From NCBI GenBank assembly GCA_011372105.1, contig DRTT01000101.1:1-5086 (forward strand): 5,086 bases of DNA. The letters run 5' to 3'. The position numbers were made by a program, and so were the translations under genes. A model generated the notes under the pieces. That model had not been told where the DNA came from. It saw only the letters and a list, made by a program, of their open reading frames with translations, and made no database searches. The DNA comes from Candidatus Aerophobota bacterium (lineage in GTDB: Bacteria > Aerophobota > Aerophobia > Aerophobales > B3-G15). How positions within the stretch are numbered: position 1 is the first letter of the stretch; each line of letters opens with the position of its first letter. Shown piece after piece: positions 5,067 to 5,086 of this stretch.

Positions 5067-5086
5067 TGGCTAAACAACTGCACAAA
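5066..5086 (+). CDS. Start of a gene, probable transposase (7 codons, cut by right edge)
   Basis: ATG at 5066 follows AAAGGAGG with a seven-base spacer, the strongest ribosome site in the window; the visible product is MAKQLHK. Seven residues cannot identify a family. The call as a transposase rests on the upstream repeated boxes, the masking hairpin and a vague resemblance to N-termini of integrase-core transposases that I remember from environmental genomes. It is divergent from cbiM. Confidence 0.5.

Larger units (their letters stand above)
4910..5086 (+). mobile_element. Probable end of an insertion sequence (partial, continues past right edge)
   Basis: The stretch from TGTCAAG at 4910 to the window end shows features of an IS terminus: TGTCAA-type boxes at 4910, 4931 (CGTCAA) and 5001; two 19-bp copies of a TTTAAAAGTG box; and a plus-strand reading frame at 5066 with a promoter and a translation-masking hairpin. 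Ends beginning TGT with repeated internal boxes are known in DDE transposase families such as IS21 and IS481. The outer boundary is set at 4910 by inference; neither the other end nor a target duplication is visible. The element lies 57 bp upstream of cbiM, divergently oriented. Confidence 0.5.

Overview
AT-rich bacterial DNA with closely packed genes, nearly all on the minus strand. No RNA gene or lineage-specific marker is present, so the organism cannot be named. A metal ECF importer, short AT-rich spacers and decayed repeat/IS material would fit an anaerobic, possibly uncultivated, low-GC bacterium (inference).

Right to left along the minus strand, the core is a five-gene operon (4852 to 1281) for a nickel/cobalt energy-coupling-factor importer: cbiM/nikM (metal-binding membrane S component), a DUF4198 exported protein (nikK-like), a small exported protein with a C-terminal membrane anchor (nikL-like), cbiQ/nikQ (transmembrane coupling T component) and cbiO/nikO (ATPase). 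Gaps are 33, 21, 7 and 1 nt, so the genes are very probably co-transcribed. There is no cbiN/nikN; the K and L proteins take the place of the accessory component, which favours nickel over cobalt, though the substrate is not proven. All three proteins exposed outside the membrane place a histidine at, or next to, the predicted mature N-terminus.

Upstream of cbiM (4910-5086) the window enters what looks like one end of an insertion sequence: repeated TGTCAA and TTTAAAAGTG boxes, then a plus-strand reading frame with a strong ribosome site at 5066. The outermost TGTCAA box, read on the minus strand, is a perfect TTGACA -35 element at 16 bp from an extended -10, so the element's tip may drive the metal operon. 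The element's own start codon lies in a 13-bp hairpin whose left arm overlaps its own -10, an arrangement expected to silence transposase translation from read-through transcripts.

Downstream of cbiO (1064-1280) is a non-coding spacer with eleven 9-bp TTTGGTNNN repeats between two copies of GGGG(T/G)CAGGTCTTG. Beyond it lie a half-size EamA transporter (1063-644), a small DUF6506-like protein (592-260) and the N-terminus of an unidentified exported protein that runs off the left edge (173-1).
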